A model generated the notes under the pieces. That model was not told the origin of the DNA. It did no database searches and saw only the letters and a list, made by a program, of their open reading frames with translations. DNA of 64,000 bases from NCBI RefSeq assembly GCF_005405545.1, contig NZ_BJEG01000005.1, positions 35,001 to 99,000 of the forward strand. Direction: 5' to 3'. Below, one piece after another: positions 63,928 through 64,000 of this stretch. Both the position numbers and the translations under genes were made by a program. Position 1 is the first letter of the stretch. Each line of letters begins with the position of its first letter. Source of the stretch: Weissella hellenica. GTDB lineage: Bacteria; Bacillota; Bacilli; Lactobacillales; Lactobacillaceae.

Positions 63928-64000
63928 TGGACGTTACAGGGATCGAACCTGTGACCCCCTGCTTGTAAGGCAGGTGCTCTCCCAGCTGAGCTAAACGTCC
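63928..64000 (-). tRNA. tRNA-Val (UAC anticodon)
   Basis: Acceptor GGACGTT/AACGTCC; anticodon loop CTTACAA within CCTGC/GCAGG. The first base of the mature tRNA coincides with the right edge, so the gene is complete but its upstream neighbours lie outside. No CCA encoded. The order Val-Lys-Arg-Pro-Met-Gly resembles tRNA arrays that follow rRNA operons in Firmicutes. Confidence 0.94.

Noticed and set aside
1..64000. CRISPR arrays, insertion sequences or prophage
   Set aside because: I saw no regularly spaced repeats, transposase motifs, integrase with att duplications or phage structural genes; the tyrosine recombinase at 36068-36994 is a housekeeping XerC in conserved context.

Overview
The window is AT-rich DNA from a low-GC Gram-positive lactic acid bacterium, most likely Leuconostoc or a close relative in the Leuconostocaceae. 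The evidence is an epsilon-subunit gene (rpoY) next to rnjA, a BusR-controlled glycine betaine transporter, Gram-positive accessory genes (ylbG, ylbL, yozE, ypmR, ypmS, rbgA, rqcH, spxH-like), a pyruvate dehydrogenase operon headed by lipoate ligase, and tRNA genes without encoded CCA. The genus is inferred; no rRNA is present to settle it. I count 64 intact protein genes, 59 on the minus strand, plus one gene relic and six tRNAs. The five plus-strand genes form four islands: rpoY-rnjA, busR, plsY and spxH. No phage, insertion sequence, CRISPR array or toxin cluster was seen; this is core chromosome.

Layout. 1-4 kb: map, a small epimerase-like gene abutting a decayed GGDEF (diguanylate cyclase) relic, and an orphan peptide-binding protein. 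4-10.6 kb: the lplA-pdhA-pdhB-pdhC-lpd operon with a trailing alpha/beta hydrolase and a perfect CcpA (cre) site in its leader. 10.8-14.5 kb: ftsW-ylbG-rsmD-coaD-ylbL, driven by a promoter that overlaps the typA terminator. 14.6-21 kb: typA, suhB, yktA, def and an unknown membrane protein, divergent from rpoY-rnjA; much of this order recalls the Bacillus ykq-ylb region. 21-29 kb: metQ-msrA behind a methionine T-box riboswitch, nox behind a Rex-like operator, and the opuA operon (with an extra 56-codon membrane ORF) divergent from busR. 28.7-36 kb: ppaC, parC, parE, then plsY and an aldose epimerase.

36-46 kb: rbgA-rnhB-dprA-topA-xerC, ypmR-ypmS-yozE, two degV genes, a MarR regulator and cutC. 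47-56 kb: the translation operon rimP-nusA-ylxR-ylxQ-infB-rbfA followed by truB, ribF and rqcH; RimP carries an apparent second C-terminal SH3-like domain. 56-64 kb: relQ-nadK-rluD-like-mgtE, divergent spxH-like gene, a HAD phosphatase with murI-rdgB-ysnB, and a tRNA array (Val, Lys, Arg, Pro, Met, Gly) that probably continues past the right edge.

The best regulatory stories are a T-box that couples methionine capture to methionine sulfoxide repair, a redox switch on the oxygen-consuming NADH oxidase, and an osmotic (probably c-di-AMP) switch on betaine uptake. I found no wholly new defence or metabolic system. The least-described items are the GGDEF relic, the RimP domain duplication, the small ORF in the opuA operon and the absence of lipobox cysteines from two solute-binding proteins.
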